64,000 bases of DNA from Prorocentrum cordatum (taxonomy: Eukaryota; Sar; Dinophyceae; Prorocentrales; Prorocentraceae). The first letter of the stretch is position 1. Each line of letters opens with the position of its first letter. The stretch is from positions 126,001 through 190,000 of the forward strand of contig CAUYUJ010018485.1 in the NCBI GenBank assembly GCA_963575745.1. Direction: 5' to 3'. The notes beneath the pieces are model-generated. The model had not been told where the DNA came from and searched no databases. It saw nothing but the letters and a program-made list of their open reading frames with translations. Of this stretch, positions 10,161 through 20,650 are shown one piece after another. Made by a program: the position numbers and the translations under genes.

Positions 10161-11099
10161 CGTGAAATCCCCATCACCCCCGGTCCAATGGCACCTTTGG
10201 CTTGCCTCCACGCGGACTGCTCTGCGCGGAGTGCTCGCTGGAGCCTGGCATCAGGGAGGGAGTGGCCAGGCAGCCCTGCGCAGAATGAGAGCTGGGCATC
10301 AGGAGGGGACGCGTTTGACGCCAACCATCCACCCGAACGGATCCTGGCTGGGCCAACCTTGGACCCTGGCTCGGTGCACGTGCTCACGCGAGGGGGCGCA
10401 CACACCGATCCTGGAACCAGGACCGGCCGCGCCAGGACCAATGCGGGGGGATGGCTGGCGCCCCCTGACAGTCGACTGCACGCAGGAGTGATCTTGCGTA
10501 AGAGCGACCTCTGGTGTGCGGCCTCTTGGGGGCCGCGGGGAGGCGAACACACAAGCGCGCAAGACGCCGCCGCCGCATCGCGGTCGGCGATCGGGGGGCC
10601 CCAGTGGGCCCGCACCGGAGGCCACTCCCGCGAGAGGTCACTCCTCCGTGCAGGTCGGAACAGGAAATGCGCAGCCCTCGTGGCCTGAGCCAAAACGGCT
10701 CTGCCACGAGCGCGGGCCCTGCCATCACTCGAGCGCCGCGGAGGCCGGCCGACCGGCACCGCGGGAGCGCAGGCGCAGGCCAGCATACAGTCGAGGCGTT
10801 GACTTAAGGAACCCTAAACAAGGAAGGAGGCCCCTTTCTTTCATAAGTCAACCTTCGCCGCAACGTGACGGCGTGGGGGGCAGTCTCGTGAGAGCCACGG
10901 CGTGCTGCTGGTGCGGCTTCCATCGATGCGCGCCGCCTCTCGCTGGGCCTCGGGCAGGCTGCGCTGCCCGGCGGAGGGGGAAGAGGATGGGGAGAAGCAG
11001 GCGCGCAGGGACGAACGCGCAGGCGGGAGGCCGGGGCGGGCCGTTGGGGCTCGATGTTCCCCCCCCCCTGATTATGGGCCAGTGCCCCCTGCCGTTGGG
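10161..11099. other. No gene recognised; GC-rich unique sequence
   Basis: Long overlapping open frames occur on both strands because the sequence is about 65-70% GC. None shows family motifs, hydrophobic segments or codon-position bias that I can detect by eye. Confidence 0.35.
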
Positions 11100-11190
11100 T
11101 CGGGGAGGAGGAGGAGGAGGAGGAGGAGGAGGAGGAGGAGGAGGAGGAGGAGGAGGAGGAGGAGGAGGAGGAGGAGGAGGAGGAGGCACG
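11100..11190 (+). repeat. (GGA)n tract
   Basis: Uninterrupted GGA repeats of about 85 bp. Confidence 0.95.
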
Positions 11191-11349
11191 CAACGACGAA
11201 CGCGCAGGCAGGAGGCCGGGGCCAGCCGGGCGGGAGGGCTCCGCCAGCGTCGCGGGCAGGCATCACGCCGCGCAGGCCGTGCGCTCGCGGCCTCGGCCCC
11301 CTTTTTGAGGCAAAGGGGGGGCGGCCGCCCGTTCCCTCAGGAGTGTTGG

Positions 11350-11455
11350 CGGAGGAGGAGGAGGAGGAGGAGGAGGAGGAGGAGGAGGAGGAGGAGGAGG
11401 AGGAAGAGGAGGAGGAGGAGGAGGAGGAGGAGGAGGAGGAGGAGGAGGAGGAGGA
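11350..11455 (+). repeat. (GGA)n tract
   Basis: Second GGA run, with the flanking CGCAGG/GGGAGG sequence resembling that beside the first run (ACGAACGCGCAGGCAGGAGG at 11200 against ACGAACGCGCAGGCGGGAGG near 11010). The surrounding ~200-bp segment is therefore duplicated. Confidence 0.85.
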
Positions 11456-11744
11456 CGAGTTGCAGGAGGATGGGAGGGCGGGCCTGCGAGGAGCAGGGAG
11501 GCAGGTGGTCCGTCGCGCAGCATATTGGTAGGAATGCCTCCGGGGCCGCCCCCCCATGGGGTCGGAGCAGGTGAGCGACGGAGAAAAAGCAGGGGTCTTA
11601 CGCGAGATGGGCCCAGCAGCTCTGCGCGGCGGCCAGCGCGGGCCGCCAGCGCGGCACACCACAGTGGAGACGAGGGCGCCTGCGCGCGACCTCACCTCAC
11701 GCGCCAGTGTCGGCGCAGACGACCCCGTTCTTTTGGCGTCGCTC

Positions 11745-11905
11745 AGATGGGGTCGGAGGACCGCGCCGCATCGCCAATGCATCGGCGATGCACTGGCGGC
11801 GTCGGCGATGCATCGGCGACGTCGGCTTGGAGAGAAGCGGGCTTCACATCAAGCCGCATCACCGACACACTGGCGATGCGGCGCGATCCTCCGACCCCAC
11901 CTACA
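11745..11905. repeat. ~155-bp palindromic element with GGGGTCGGAGGA ends
   Basis: The left end GGGGTCGGAGGACCGCGCCG and the right end (reverse complement GGGGTCGGAGGATCGCGCCG) match over about 28 bp into GCATCGCCA. The inside has short GATGCATCGGCGA repeats. This may be a miniature inverted-repeat element. Confidence 0.6.
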
Positions 11906-11993
11906 GTCAAGAACATTTGAATGGCGTGTCGCTCCAGTTCGCGGGGCGGGAGGCCGGGAAAGGCTTGGGACGTTGACGGCTGGGGACAGGGAC

Positions 11994-12056
11994 ATAGATA
12001 GCGTGTCGCGCCGAAGCGTGATGGGCCAGAATTGGCGGAGCGACACGCTATCCCCA
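11994..12056. repeat. Hairpin with GATAGCGTGTCGC arms
   Basis: GATAGCGTGTCGCGCCG is complementary to CGGAGCGACACGCTATC about 30 bases downstream, with one mismatch. Confidence 0.7.
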
Positions 12057-12209
12057 AACTCCCGAACGTGGAGCCCAGGGACGCGACACGCGGCGCAGAG
12101 CCAATCTGGGGATGGGGGTCGGGAGCTTTGGGGGCACGCGCCGTGCGAAAGAGTACGCATCGCATTCCGCCCTCCTCTTCCACTCTTCTGCGGCAAACCA
12201 TGGGAGCCT

Positions 12210-12305
12210 CCCGTGTCATCTTGCTGGTTTTTGCGAATCGACGCTATGCCATTGCGAATCGACGCTGAATTGACGCTAAGTCGACGCTAAATCGGCGCTT
12301 TCTCA
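12210..12305 (+). repeat. 12-bp AATCGACGCTAA tandem repeat
   Basis: Five or six degenerate copies of GCGAATCGACGCTA / AAATCGGCGCT between about 12230 and 12300. Confidence 0.7.
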
Positions 12306-13500
12306 TCGATAACCAGACTCTGGGGCATGCTAATGCACTCTAAGAACGGAATCGCGAGGACACACAAAACTCCCATGATTTGGTGCCGAACCGTTCCGGG
12401 CGAGCCTGAGCGGCACGCGGTTCGTTCAAACGCCTGATGCTCGTGCCCTTGGGTTCAACATCCCCAACACGTTGTGCGGACGGAGTCTGGCTCTGGCCTG
12501 CGACTTCATAGCGTCCTCGGACTATGGCGGGGGCATTGGATGAAGAACCCTTGGATAACGAACGCAGGGTTGGGAAGCCGGTGGAACTCCAAACGTGGAG
12601 TGACCATGGATAGCACCGCCGCCCTCATCAGAGAAGCAAGGAATCCTCCAGGGTCTGAAGCCTCCTGGGCACACTCCTTGACGAACGCCCCCGCAGTAGT
12701 CTGGCTCTGGCCTGCGGCTTCGTGGACGGAAGGAACAAATGGAGGGAAGCTGGTTGCCAGCACCAGAGGAGGAGGGAGGAGGAGGGGGAGGAGGAGGAGG
12801 AGGAGGAGGAGGAGGAGGAGGAGAAGTCAGCGCCAGGGGCGTCAGCATCTCTTGTGCCAGTGCTGCCTTGCCTCTCTGCCCACTGCACGGATGGAGGGCT
12901 TGTCGGGTTTCGGACCCTGCGCCCCGCCTGGAGCATCCGCGTGGGGTGCGCCTTCGACGCGTGCCGGTGTACGACGGCTGTCTTCTACTTGATAGGTTTA
13001 TCGCCAGACGCACCCTTCCATTTCGTGACTTCAAGCTTGAGCCTCACCAATCATGGGGCGGATAGGGGGGCCGCTTCTACCCGAAATCAGGGCGCAGGCT
13101 GTACAATCCTGCCACGTTTCGGCCCCAAGCCTCCGAACCTTGACGATTGTCCACCCAAGCGTGACGGCGAAACATGCGATCCCACAACGTGACAACAACA
13201 CGGATTTCGCTACCCATCTGCCCTGGCCTTACGCATTGTCGCGGAGAAGAAGGTGTCGGCATTCTTCTGCATTTACTCCGACGGTAGAACCCCCGCATGA
13301 TAATCTTCTCGGTTAGTCTGGAAGTAATCCTCATCGTCTTTCCCGTGATTGCCGAGGCTCTCTTTCTGTCTCCTCTGCGCCACTCTCTTTCTCCCCCTGG
13401 CGCAGGCCCTCCTCCCGCCCCATGCTTTGTGTCCTCCTCGCCCTCCTGCCTTCCATTCCCCTCCGCCACCTGCCCAACTCCTATTGCAAGGGCGTGCACA
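12306..13500. other. No gene recognised; one GGA tract
   Basis: A near-duplicate of GTCTGGCTCTGGCCTGCG occurs at 12486 and 12700, indicating a ~215-bp duplicated segment. A GGA tract lies at 12770-12825. No motif-bearing ORF is present. Confidence 0.4.
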
Positions 13501-13539
13501 TCGATTTTGCTTGGCGCCGTCGCCGTTTCGGTTGGCAAA

Positions 13540-14402
13540 CGCGCGTTCTCCGATGGCCAGATCGCGAAGCCTAACCTTGACGACAATAACAGGGCCATCT
13601 GCCCGCTCGGATTGCTAACATGATCTGGCGTCCCCATAGGGAGGTGGGCTCAGCGACGACGCTCCCGCTCGAGACTTCCTCCATATCCACGCCTCAGGAG
13701 CCAAACAAACATGACGACAATTACATGATTCGGATGACCCGCTCGGATTGCTAACATCATCTGGTGGCCTATACGGAAAAGGCCTTCGCCTGAGACTTCC
13801 TCACAACTCACTCACAAACAGGGCTCCCGCTCGAGACTTCTTGCAGATCCACGCCTCAAACGTCCAAGCGTGACGAGATTTGATTACGAGGTTTGGATGA
13901 CCCGCTGGGATTGCTAACAAAATCTGGCGGCCCCATATGGGGGGGCTCCCGTCTGACACCTCATCACACTTCACTCCCGGACGAGGCTCCCGCTCGAGAC
14001 TTTCGTCCAGACTTACGCCTCAGGAGCCCAAGCAGAAATATATGATTTGCGTGACCCGCTCGGGTTGCTAACATGATCTGGCGGCCTCAGGAGCCCAAGC
14101 GTGACGAGCGTTACATGATTTGGATGGCCCGCTCGGGTTGCTAACGTGATCTGGCGGCCCCATTCGGAGGGGGCTCCCGCTAGAGACTTCATCACACTTC
14201 ACTCACAAACGGGTCTCCCGCTCATTATTCCAGATCCACGCCTCAAGAGCTTAAACGCGAAGATAATTACAATGTTCAGGTGGCCCGCTCGGATTATGAA
14301 CAGGACCTGGCGGACTCCATATGGGGTAGGGCTCCCGCTCGGGACTTCCTTGCCGATCACAAAGGGAGAGAGAGAGAGAGAGAGACAGACAGAGACAGAG
14401 AA

Positions 14403-14437
<35 letters not shown>

Positions 14438-14735
14438 AAAAAGACGAGGCTCCCGCTCGAGACTTCCTCCATATCCACGCCTCAAGAGTGCACCACTAAA
14501 GGCAATCGCATCATTTTGATGACCCGCTCGGATTACTGACGTCATTTGGCGGCCCCATACGGAGAGGGGGTCCCGCTGGAGACGTCCGTGCAATTTGCTC
14601 GCAGGCGATGCTCCCGCTCGAGACGTCCTCCAATTCCACGCCTCAGGAGCCCAAGCGTGACGGCACTTCCAGGATTTGGACGGCCCGGTCGGATTACAAG
14701 CATGATCTGGCGGCCCCATAAGGATTTAACGGGCG
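13540..14735 (-). repeat. 160-bp family array, reverse orientation
   Basis: Repeated segments GCTCCCGCTCGAGACTTCCT, CCACGCCTCAGGAGCC and TGATCTGGCGGCCCCATA are the reverse complement of the unit in the array at 14938-16020. Copies are diverged and of uneven length. Confidence 0.8.
14364..14442 (+). repeat. (GA)n microsatellite
   Basis: GAGAGAGAGACAGACAGAGA-type run inside one 160-bp-family unit. Confidence 0.9.
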
Positions 14736-14754
14736 AAGAACGGTATACAATAAA

Positions 14755-14805
14755 AGTTTATTCCCCACATCCAAAGTGGGGTTCTTGTTTTCTCTGCACA
14801 CCCCG
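14755..14805. repeat. CCCCAC/GTGGGG stem-loop element, copy 1
   Basis: TTCCCCACATCCAAAGTGGG is followed by TTCTTGTTTTCTCTGCACAC. The same stem-loop and tail recur at 34055-34108. Related AAGTGGGG motifs occur at 19715, 19910 and 44200. Confidence 0.6.
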
Positions 14806-14937
14806 CGCAGGAACACTCACCCCACCCCCTCTCCTCTTCTGCCTCATCACACCACCCACAATCAATCATCATCCTCTTCACCACTCATCTTCACCACCAC
14901 TCATCATCCTCATCCTCATCATCGTTGAGTAAAATGT
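14806..14937 (+). repeat. CAT/CAC-rich spacer between opposed arrays
   Basis: Short ATCATCCTCATC-rich stretch lying exactly where the 160-bp family switches orientation. Confidence 0.6.
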
Positions 14938-16020
14938 GAGGAAGTCTCAGGCGGGAGCCCCCTCCCTATGGGGCCCGCAGATCATGTTGGTAATCCGAGC
15001 GGGTCATCGGAACCCTGTAACTGTCGTCACTTTTGGGCTCCCCAGGCCTGAAAATGGAGGAAGTCTCAGGCGGGAGCCTCGTCTGTGAGTGAATTGGGAG
15101 GAAGTCTCAGGCGGGAGCTCCCTCCCTATGGGGCCCGCAGATTATGTTGGTAATCCGAGCGGGTCATCGGAACCCTGTAACTGTCGTCACTTTTGGGCTC
15201 CTCAAGCCTGAATATGGAGGAAGTCTCAGGCGGGAGCCTCGTCTGTGAGTGAATTCTGAGGAAGGCTCAAGCGGGAGCCCCCTCCCTATGGGGCCCGCAG
15301 ATCATGTTGGTAATCCGAGCGGGTCATCGGAACCCTGTAACTGTCGTCACTTTTGGGCTCGTCAAGCCTGAATTTGGAGGAAGTCTCTGGCGGGAGCCTC
15401 GTCTTTGAGTGAATTGTGAAGAAGTCTCAGGCGGGAGCCCCCTCCCTATGGGGCCCGCAGATCATGTTGGTAATCCGAGCGGGTCATCGGAACCCTGTAA
15501 CTGTCGTCACTTTTGGGCTCCTCAAGCCTGAATATGGAGGAAGTCTCAGGCGGGAGCCTCGTCTGTGAGTGAACTGCGAGGAAGTCTCAGGCGGGAGCCC
15601 CCTCCCTATGGGGCCCGCAGATCATGTTGGTAATCCGAGCGGGTCATCGGAACCCTGTAACTGTCGTCACTTTTGGGCTCGTCAAGCCTGAATTTGGAGG
15701 AAGTCTCTGGCGGGAGCCTCGTCTTTGAGTGAATTGTGAGGAAGTCTCAGGCGGGAGCCCCCTCCCTATGGGGCCCGCAGATCATGTTGGTAATCCGAGC
15801 GGGTCATCGGAACCCTGTAACTGTCGTCACTTTTGGGCTCCTCAAGCCTGAATATGGAGGAAGTCTCAGGCGGGAGCCTCGTCTGTGAGTGAACTGCGAG
15901 GAAGTCTCAGGCGGGAGCCCCCTCCCTATGGGGCCCGCAGATCATGTTGGTAATCCGAGCAGGTCATCCAAAACCTGTAACTGTCGTCAATGTTGGGTTC
16001 TCGCGCTGCCAGAACGCAGT
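14938..16020 (+). repeat. 160-bp tandem array, about 6.8 near-identical copies
   Basis: Units start at 14938, 15098, 15258, 15418, 15578, 15738 and 15898 with GAGGAAGTCTCAGGCGGGAG. They contain ATCATGTTGGTAATCCGAGC, CTGTAACTGTCGTCACTTTT and a second, internal GGAAGTCTCAGGCGGGAGCC about 115 bp in. Copies differ at few positions, so amplification is recent compared with the flanking reverse-oriented arrays. The last unit decays towards the helicase exon at 16069. Confidence 0.97.
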
Positions 16021-16068
16021 TCCCAGGCCACACTTTGGATGCAACAAGGAAGTTTTTGGGCTCCTCAG

Positions 16069-16554
16069 GTCGCCGAGGTGCTGCGACAGGGCGCCGAAGG
16101 CGCCGACGACGACGGCCAGGCCGAGGCGCGGGCGCGGAGCTTGCTGATGTTCAGGCCCAGCGAAAGGGAGTTCACATGGCAGAGCTCGGGGGCGCACAGC
16201 GTGCGCCGCTCGGGGTTCACCCTGACGCACGCGTCCTACCTGACCTCCACGCTGTCGCAGGGCCAGACGCTGCGCAAGGGCGTCACCATCGACTGCGCGA
16301 GAGACGAGGACGCTGGCCGCACGGGCATGTCGGACGAGCAGTGGTGGCTGCACCTCTACGTCATGTTCTCCCGCGCCACGTGCATGCGGAACATGCTGAT
16401 CCTGCGGCCGCCGCCGCGAGAGTTCCTGGAGTGCGGGCCGCCGGCGTCCCTGCGGAAGGCGCTCCTGGAGTTCGACAAGAGAACGGTTTTGTCCAGGGCG
16501 GAGGCGAAGCAGCTCGCGGCAGAGCTGGGCTTCGTGCTGCCTTCCGCCTGAGCG
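16069..16554 (+). CDS. PIF1-like helicase, last exon (C-terminal part)
   Basis: The frame from 16069 to the TGA at 16552-16554 encodes about 161 residues. It contains LTSTLSQGQTLRKGV, matching the conserved Q-G-Q-T-L segment of helicase motif V in PIF1/RecD-type superfamily 1 helicases, and WWLHLYVMFSRAT, matching the YVALSR motif VI, followed by LILRPPPREF. The C-terminal two-motif half of such an ATPase is therefore present, and the Walker A/B half must lie in upstream exons not seen in this window. CTCCTCAG|G at 16061-16069 is a good acceptor, in frame at phase 0, and upstream codons in this frame only translate repeat, so I place the exon start at 16069. The exon is GC-rich and uninterrupted. 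Whether the gene is expressed or is a retained fragment cannot be told here. Confidence 0.75.
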
Positions 16555-16574
16555 CGGCTGCGCCTCGCTCGAAG

Positions 16575-16670
16575 CCCGCGGGGTTGTCCCAACGGCTTGG
16601 TCTTGCGCGCCAACGGCTCGCGGGGTTGTCCCGACAGCCTGGCCCGCGGGGTTGTCCCAACGGCTGCGCG
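16575..16670 (+). repeat. Three copies of CGCGGGGTTGTCCCAACGGCT
   Basis: Short direct repeat just after the helicase stop, spaced about 40 bp. It would lie in the 3' untranslated region if the gene is transcribed. Confidence 0.75.
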
Positions 16671-16984
16671 ACGTGACCAGTAGAGAACGCGCCTGTGCTG
16701 GCCGTGGCGGCGACGGCGCCGAGGAACATCGACATGCGCGCTCATGCAACAGGAAGGGGAGGAGGTGGCGGGGCGCGGAACAAACAGGGGGGCGAGGATG
16801 GGGACAACGTAAGGAGTGGAAGGGGGGCCCGCGCCAAGGCGAGAGGAAATATACGCAGAAGAGACAGCCAGGACGCCTCACCAACCACGAGGACGACGGT
16901 GATGGCTTTTTCCAGATTCGCCCAGAGGATTCTTATGTGGGGCTCTTCCGTCGGAGTAATTTTATACCGCTCTTCGCTCGCTGA
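16671..16984. other. No gene recognised
   Basis: Mixed sequence with overlapping short open frames and a brief purine run. Nothing recognisable. Confidence 0.4.
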
Positions 16985-17788
16985 AGGCTGGCGCTCCCGC
17001 TCGGGACGTCCCCACCAATCACTCGCAGACGAAGCTCCCGCTCGAGACTCGTCCAAATCCCAGCCGCAGCGCAAGAGCCCCAAAGGTTGGCAACGATTAC
17101 AACATGTGAATGACCCACTCAGATTACCAACCTGATCGGGCCCCATACGGAAAGGGGGTCTCGCCTGAGACTTCCTCGCGATCCAATCAGAGACGATGCT
17201 CCCGCTCGAGACTTCCCCTAGACCCACGCCTCAGGAGCCCAAACGTGACGACGACTACATGATTTGGGCGGTCGGCTCGGATTACTAACGTGAATTGGCG
17301 GCTCAACAAGGAGGGGGCTTCCGCAGGAGACTTGCCCACAATTCACTCACAATCAATGCTGGCGCTCGAGACGTCCTCCAAATCCACGCCTCAGGAGCCC
17401 AACTGTGACGACGGTTGCAAGGTTTGGATGACCCGCTCGGATTGTTAACATGATCTGGCGGCCCCACAGAACAGGGAGTTTCCGCCGGAGACCTCCTCAC
17501 AATTCACTCACGGGCGGGGCTCCCGCTCGAGAGCTTCTTCAGAAACACGCCCCAGGATCCAGAAAGGTGGCGACAATTACAACACTCGAGTGGCCCGCTC
17601 AGAATAGTAACGTGATCTGACAGCCCCGTACAGGGAGAGCTCCCGCCTGAGACTTCTTCACCAGTCACTCACAGACGATGCTCCCGCTCGAAGACTCCCT
17701 CCAGATCCTCGCCTCAAGAGCCCCAAAATGACGACGCTGTCTTGATTCTGATGACCCGCTCGGGTTGCTGACATGATCTGGCGGCCCC
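16985..17788 (-). repeat. 160-bp family array, reverse orientation
   Basis: Diverged copies with GCTCCCGCTCGAGACTTC, ACGCCTCAGGAGCCCAA and TGATCTGGCGGCCCCA, the reverse complement of the 14938-16020 unit. The array is interrupted by the element at 17792-18343 and resumes after it. Confidence 0.8.
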
Positions 17789-17791
17789 ATA

Positions 17792-18343
17792 CAGACAGTC
17801 AGGTAAGTTGGTACGATTTGAGAACTCGGCCCGAAGTCTCAAATCGCACGCAGATGCCAGACTGTCGGTCCAGCCAGGCCAGGGCTCGTCCGCCCAGCCA
17901 GCCCGGGGACAAGAGTCTGGCGGCAGGTCGCGGGCGAGGGGCGCAGCGTCGGGCACCCCGAAAACGAAGGCCAGGGGCCCCCGCAGACGTTGACGAGGGC
18001 CCCGTTCGGGAATCTCAACCTGGCCTCGGGCGTCGGATCCGGGCATGGCTCTGCCAAGGATCCTATGCGGGTCCGGAGCTTGTTGGGAGGATCCTGTGCG
18101 ACTCCGATGGGTTTTGAACGGGCTCGAGTGGTGGGAAAATGGCGTGTTTGGCACGCATGCTGTCGGACCACTGCACCCTTGTATAGTGTTAGTGGAGGGC
18201 AGCGAAGGACTCCGAGGACTACTTGCGCAGGTGCGCAGGGCTGGCGCGACAGGGTGGGGAGGCGGGGGTCAGACCCCGGTCGTGCGTTGATTCAGTCACG
18301 CTTCCCAGTCCAGGCGAATCGTAGCAGCTTTACCTGACTGTCT
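17792..18343. mobile_element. 552-bp TIR insertion in the tandem array
   Basis: The left end CAGACAGTCAGGTAAGTTGG and the right end, read in reverse complement as AGACAGTCAGGTAAAGCTGC, share a perfect 14-bp inverted terminus (AGACAGTCAGGTAA) with weaker similarity for about 15 bases more. ATA occurs immediately on both sides (17789-17791 and 18344-18346). Removing the element restores a normal array unit (GGCCCCATA followed by GGCAGG...GGCTCCC). This is the pattern of a non-autonomous DNA transposon with a 3-bp target duplication. No transposase ORF is recognised. The left terminus contains CAG|GTAAGT and the right junction TATAG|G, which could act as splice sites, so an introner-like origin is possible but unproven. 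Confidence 0.7.
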
Positions 18344-18346
18344 ATA

Positions 18347-18595
18347 GGCAGGTGGGGGGCTCCCGCCCGAGATTTCCGCACAATTCACTCACAGACGAGG
18401 CTCCCGCTCAAGACTTCCTCCAGACCCACGCCTCAGGAGCCCAAGGGTGGCGACGATTATAGGATTTGGGTTGCCGGCTCGGGTTACTAACGTGATCTGG
18501 CGGCTCAAGAGAAAGGGACTCCCGCCTGAGACTTCCCTACGACCCACTCACAGACTAGGCTCCCGCTCGAGACTGTCTCAAGATACATGTTTGAG
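18347..18595 (-). repeat. 160-bp family array, resumed after insertion
   Basis: Two further reverse-oriented units with GCTCCCGCTCAAGACTTCCT and CACGCCTCAGGAGCCCAA. Confidence 0.75.
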
Positions 18596-18915
18596 TGTGT
18601 GAGTGTGAGTGAGAATGTTCATGCGTGCGTGAGTGCGTGTGGGATGATGATGAAGGTGATTGTGCTGGTGGTGGTGGTGGTGATGATGATGGTGTGAGTG
18701 TGTACGGGTGAGTGTGTGAAAGGGTGCGGTGATGACGTTGCTGATGATGATGATTATGATGATGCTGATGCCGATGCTGATGCTGCGGATGTTGCTGATG
18801 ATGGTGGTGTGGTGGCGAATGATCGTGATGTTTATGGGGGGAACGATGATGCTGCTGATGTTGATGATGACGATGATGCTGATTTTGCTGCTGCTGCTGA
18901 TGATGTGTCTGGAGG
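18596..18915 (+). repeat. GTGTGA/GAT microsatellite region
   Basis: GAGTGTGAGTG-type repeats pass into GATGATGATGCTGATG-type repeats. Confidence 0.85.
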
Positions 18916-19335
18916 GGAGGGTCCTCCTGATGTTCCTGTGCGGGGCGGTCCAGAGAAATCAATAACCCCACTTAGGATGTAGGAAACACAAATACGCACC
19001 TTCAGAATGTAGCCCACCGCGCTGCCTACGATACTCCTGTCCACCAAGGTCCGCTCGCCCCACCTGTCCGTCAAGGCCCGCCTGTTCGCGTGCTTGGAAG
19101 CCCTCCCGCTAGCTGTAATGCCCTGTCCGACCCGTCCGTGTTAGGGTCCACCCGCCCGACCTGCAAATTAGGGCCAGCTCGCCTGACCCGCCCGTCAGGG
19201 TCCGCTTGCCAAGCTTATTGCTCCTCTCTCCTCCCTCTCCTGCTAAATCTTCTTCGTCCTAAGCCCTCATCTCCTCCTCTTGCCCCCTTTCCGCCGTTCT
19301 CGTTCTATATTTTGTCCTCGCTCTCTCCCTGCTCT
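18916..19335. other. No gene recognised; degenerate CCCGCCTGTCCG repeats
   Basis: Degenerate short repeats of CGCCCGACCTGTC type (19040-19215), then CT-rich sequence. Confidence 0.4.
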
Positions 19336-19347
19336 TCTTCCTTTTCC

Positions 19348-19461
19348 TCCCGCTTTAAGGGCCGCGTGAACTACACGCGGCATGCAAGGAACCTGGATTT
19401 CCTAACGGGGCACATCGAAGACGAGTGGGCCAGGCATCGACGCCTCGGGGTGTACAAGTAG
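19348..19461 (+). other. Possible short coding fragment
   Basis: A plus-strand frame ends at TAG 19459-19461 and reads GRVNYTRHARNLDF then TGHIEDEWARHRRLG. It looks unlike the surrounding repeat translations and could be a terminal exon or a remnant. I do not recognise a family and no acceptor could be fixed. Confidence 0.2.
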
Positions 19462-19689
19462 AGTGACACACCAGCGCCGAATAACGAATAATATTACATC
19501 GTTTTTTGTTCGGTCTCTCTCTCTCTCTCTTTCGCTCCTGCTCGCCCTCCTTATCTCCTCGGGCCGCCCATTTCGGGCCCTCGCCTGGTTTTGTAGAGTT
19601 GTGGAGCAGCGGACTTCGACGTAGCTGGAGGGTAGTGGGGCGCGCTGGGGAAATTCCTCCTCACTCCCTCTCCCTCCTTCCTCCTTCTT

Positions 19690-20070
19690 CTCCTTCCGTT
19701 GTACAACTCCATATGAAGTGGGGCTGTCCAACCCTCGCCAGCACTGGCTTGCCAGGGTGAGAGCGTAAATGCCTCACCTGGCACATGAAGAGCTTCGCCT
19801 ATTCTTAAGGGCACCCGCGCTGCACTACGATCCCTCCTCCTCCTCCTCCCTCCTCCTCCTCCTCCTCCTCCCTCATCCTTCCTCCTTCTTGCGTTGCACC
19901 TCCATGTAAAGTGGGGCTTCCCAGCCTTCACCAAAACCGATTTCTTCAAGAGTGGAAGGGCCCACGTGCCCCCCTCGACGCGTAAGGGGTTACGCCCACC
20001 CTGGAGGGCATCAGCGCTAAACTACAATCCTCCTCCTCCTCCTCCTCCTCCTCCTCCTCCATCCCCTTTC
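19690..20070 (+). repeat. ~190-bp tandem duplication with CTC tracts
   Basis: Two units each contain a CTTCTT-GTTG-AC-TCCAT stretch, AAGTGGGGCT, a CACC/CGCC spacer and an ACTACnATCC junction into (TCC)n. Confidence 0.65.
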
Positions 20071-20344
20071 CTTATATAGGCAAGCGCGTCCCACTACTCG
20101 CAAAGTAACTGCTCGCAGATGGCCTGGATCCTCCGCGGGGGATCTACGATACATCACACCAAAGCGGACATGTGATATTCGGACGTTTGCGAGTTCTCAC
20201 TTTGCGAATAATGGAGCGCGTTCGGTGATTATGAGCAGCTCCTCCCTGTCGCACCCCGAGACGGGTCGGTAAGGCGGGCCGGGCGTTTCGCCCGAGATTT
20301 CCTCATCATAAATGATCCCGAAGCTTGAAATTGTTTGCAACACG
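20071..20344. other. No gene recognised
   Basis: Unique-looking sequence. It contains CGCCCGAGATTTCCTCA at 20287, which resembles the edge of the 160-bp family. Confidence 0.4.
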
Positions 20345-20650
20345 TTCACGGATGTAGGGCGGGCCGTTTTCAAAATGTGGCTCTCGCCTTAGCGCCGCAC
20401 GCGTTCGTCTTAAAAGTTCGCACGGGGTTCACGGATGGAGGGCGAGTCGTTTTCAATCTGTGACTCTCGCCTTGGCGCCGCGCGCATTCGTCTTAAAAGG
20501 TTTGCAAGAGCCTCACTGATGGAGGGCGGGTCGATTTCAAACGTGGCTCTTGCCTTAGCGCCGCGCGCATTCGTCTTACAAAGGTTCAAAGGAGCTTCGC
20601 GCATGGAGGGCGGTTCCTTTTCAAAATGTGGTTCTCTTCCCAAACCAAGT
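20345..20650 (+). repeat. ~83-bp tandem repeat, four copies
   Basis: Units contain GGATGGAGGGCGGGTCGTTT, CAAAATGTGGCTCTCGCC and GCGCCGCGCGCATTCGTCTT. This is the forward-oriented, better-preserved form of the family at 240-690. Confidence 0.85.

Noticed and set aside
14938-16020. Direct repeats with regular spacing, considered as a CRISPR array
   Set aside because: The whole 160-bp unit repeats, including the 'spacers'. The genome is eukaryotic and there are no cas genes.
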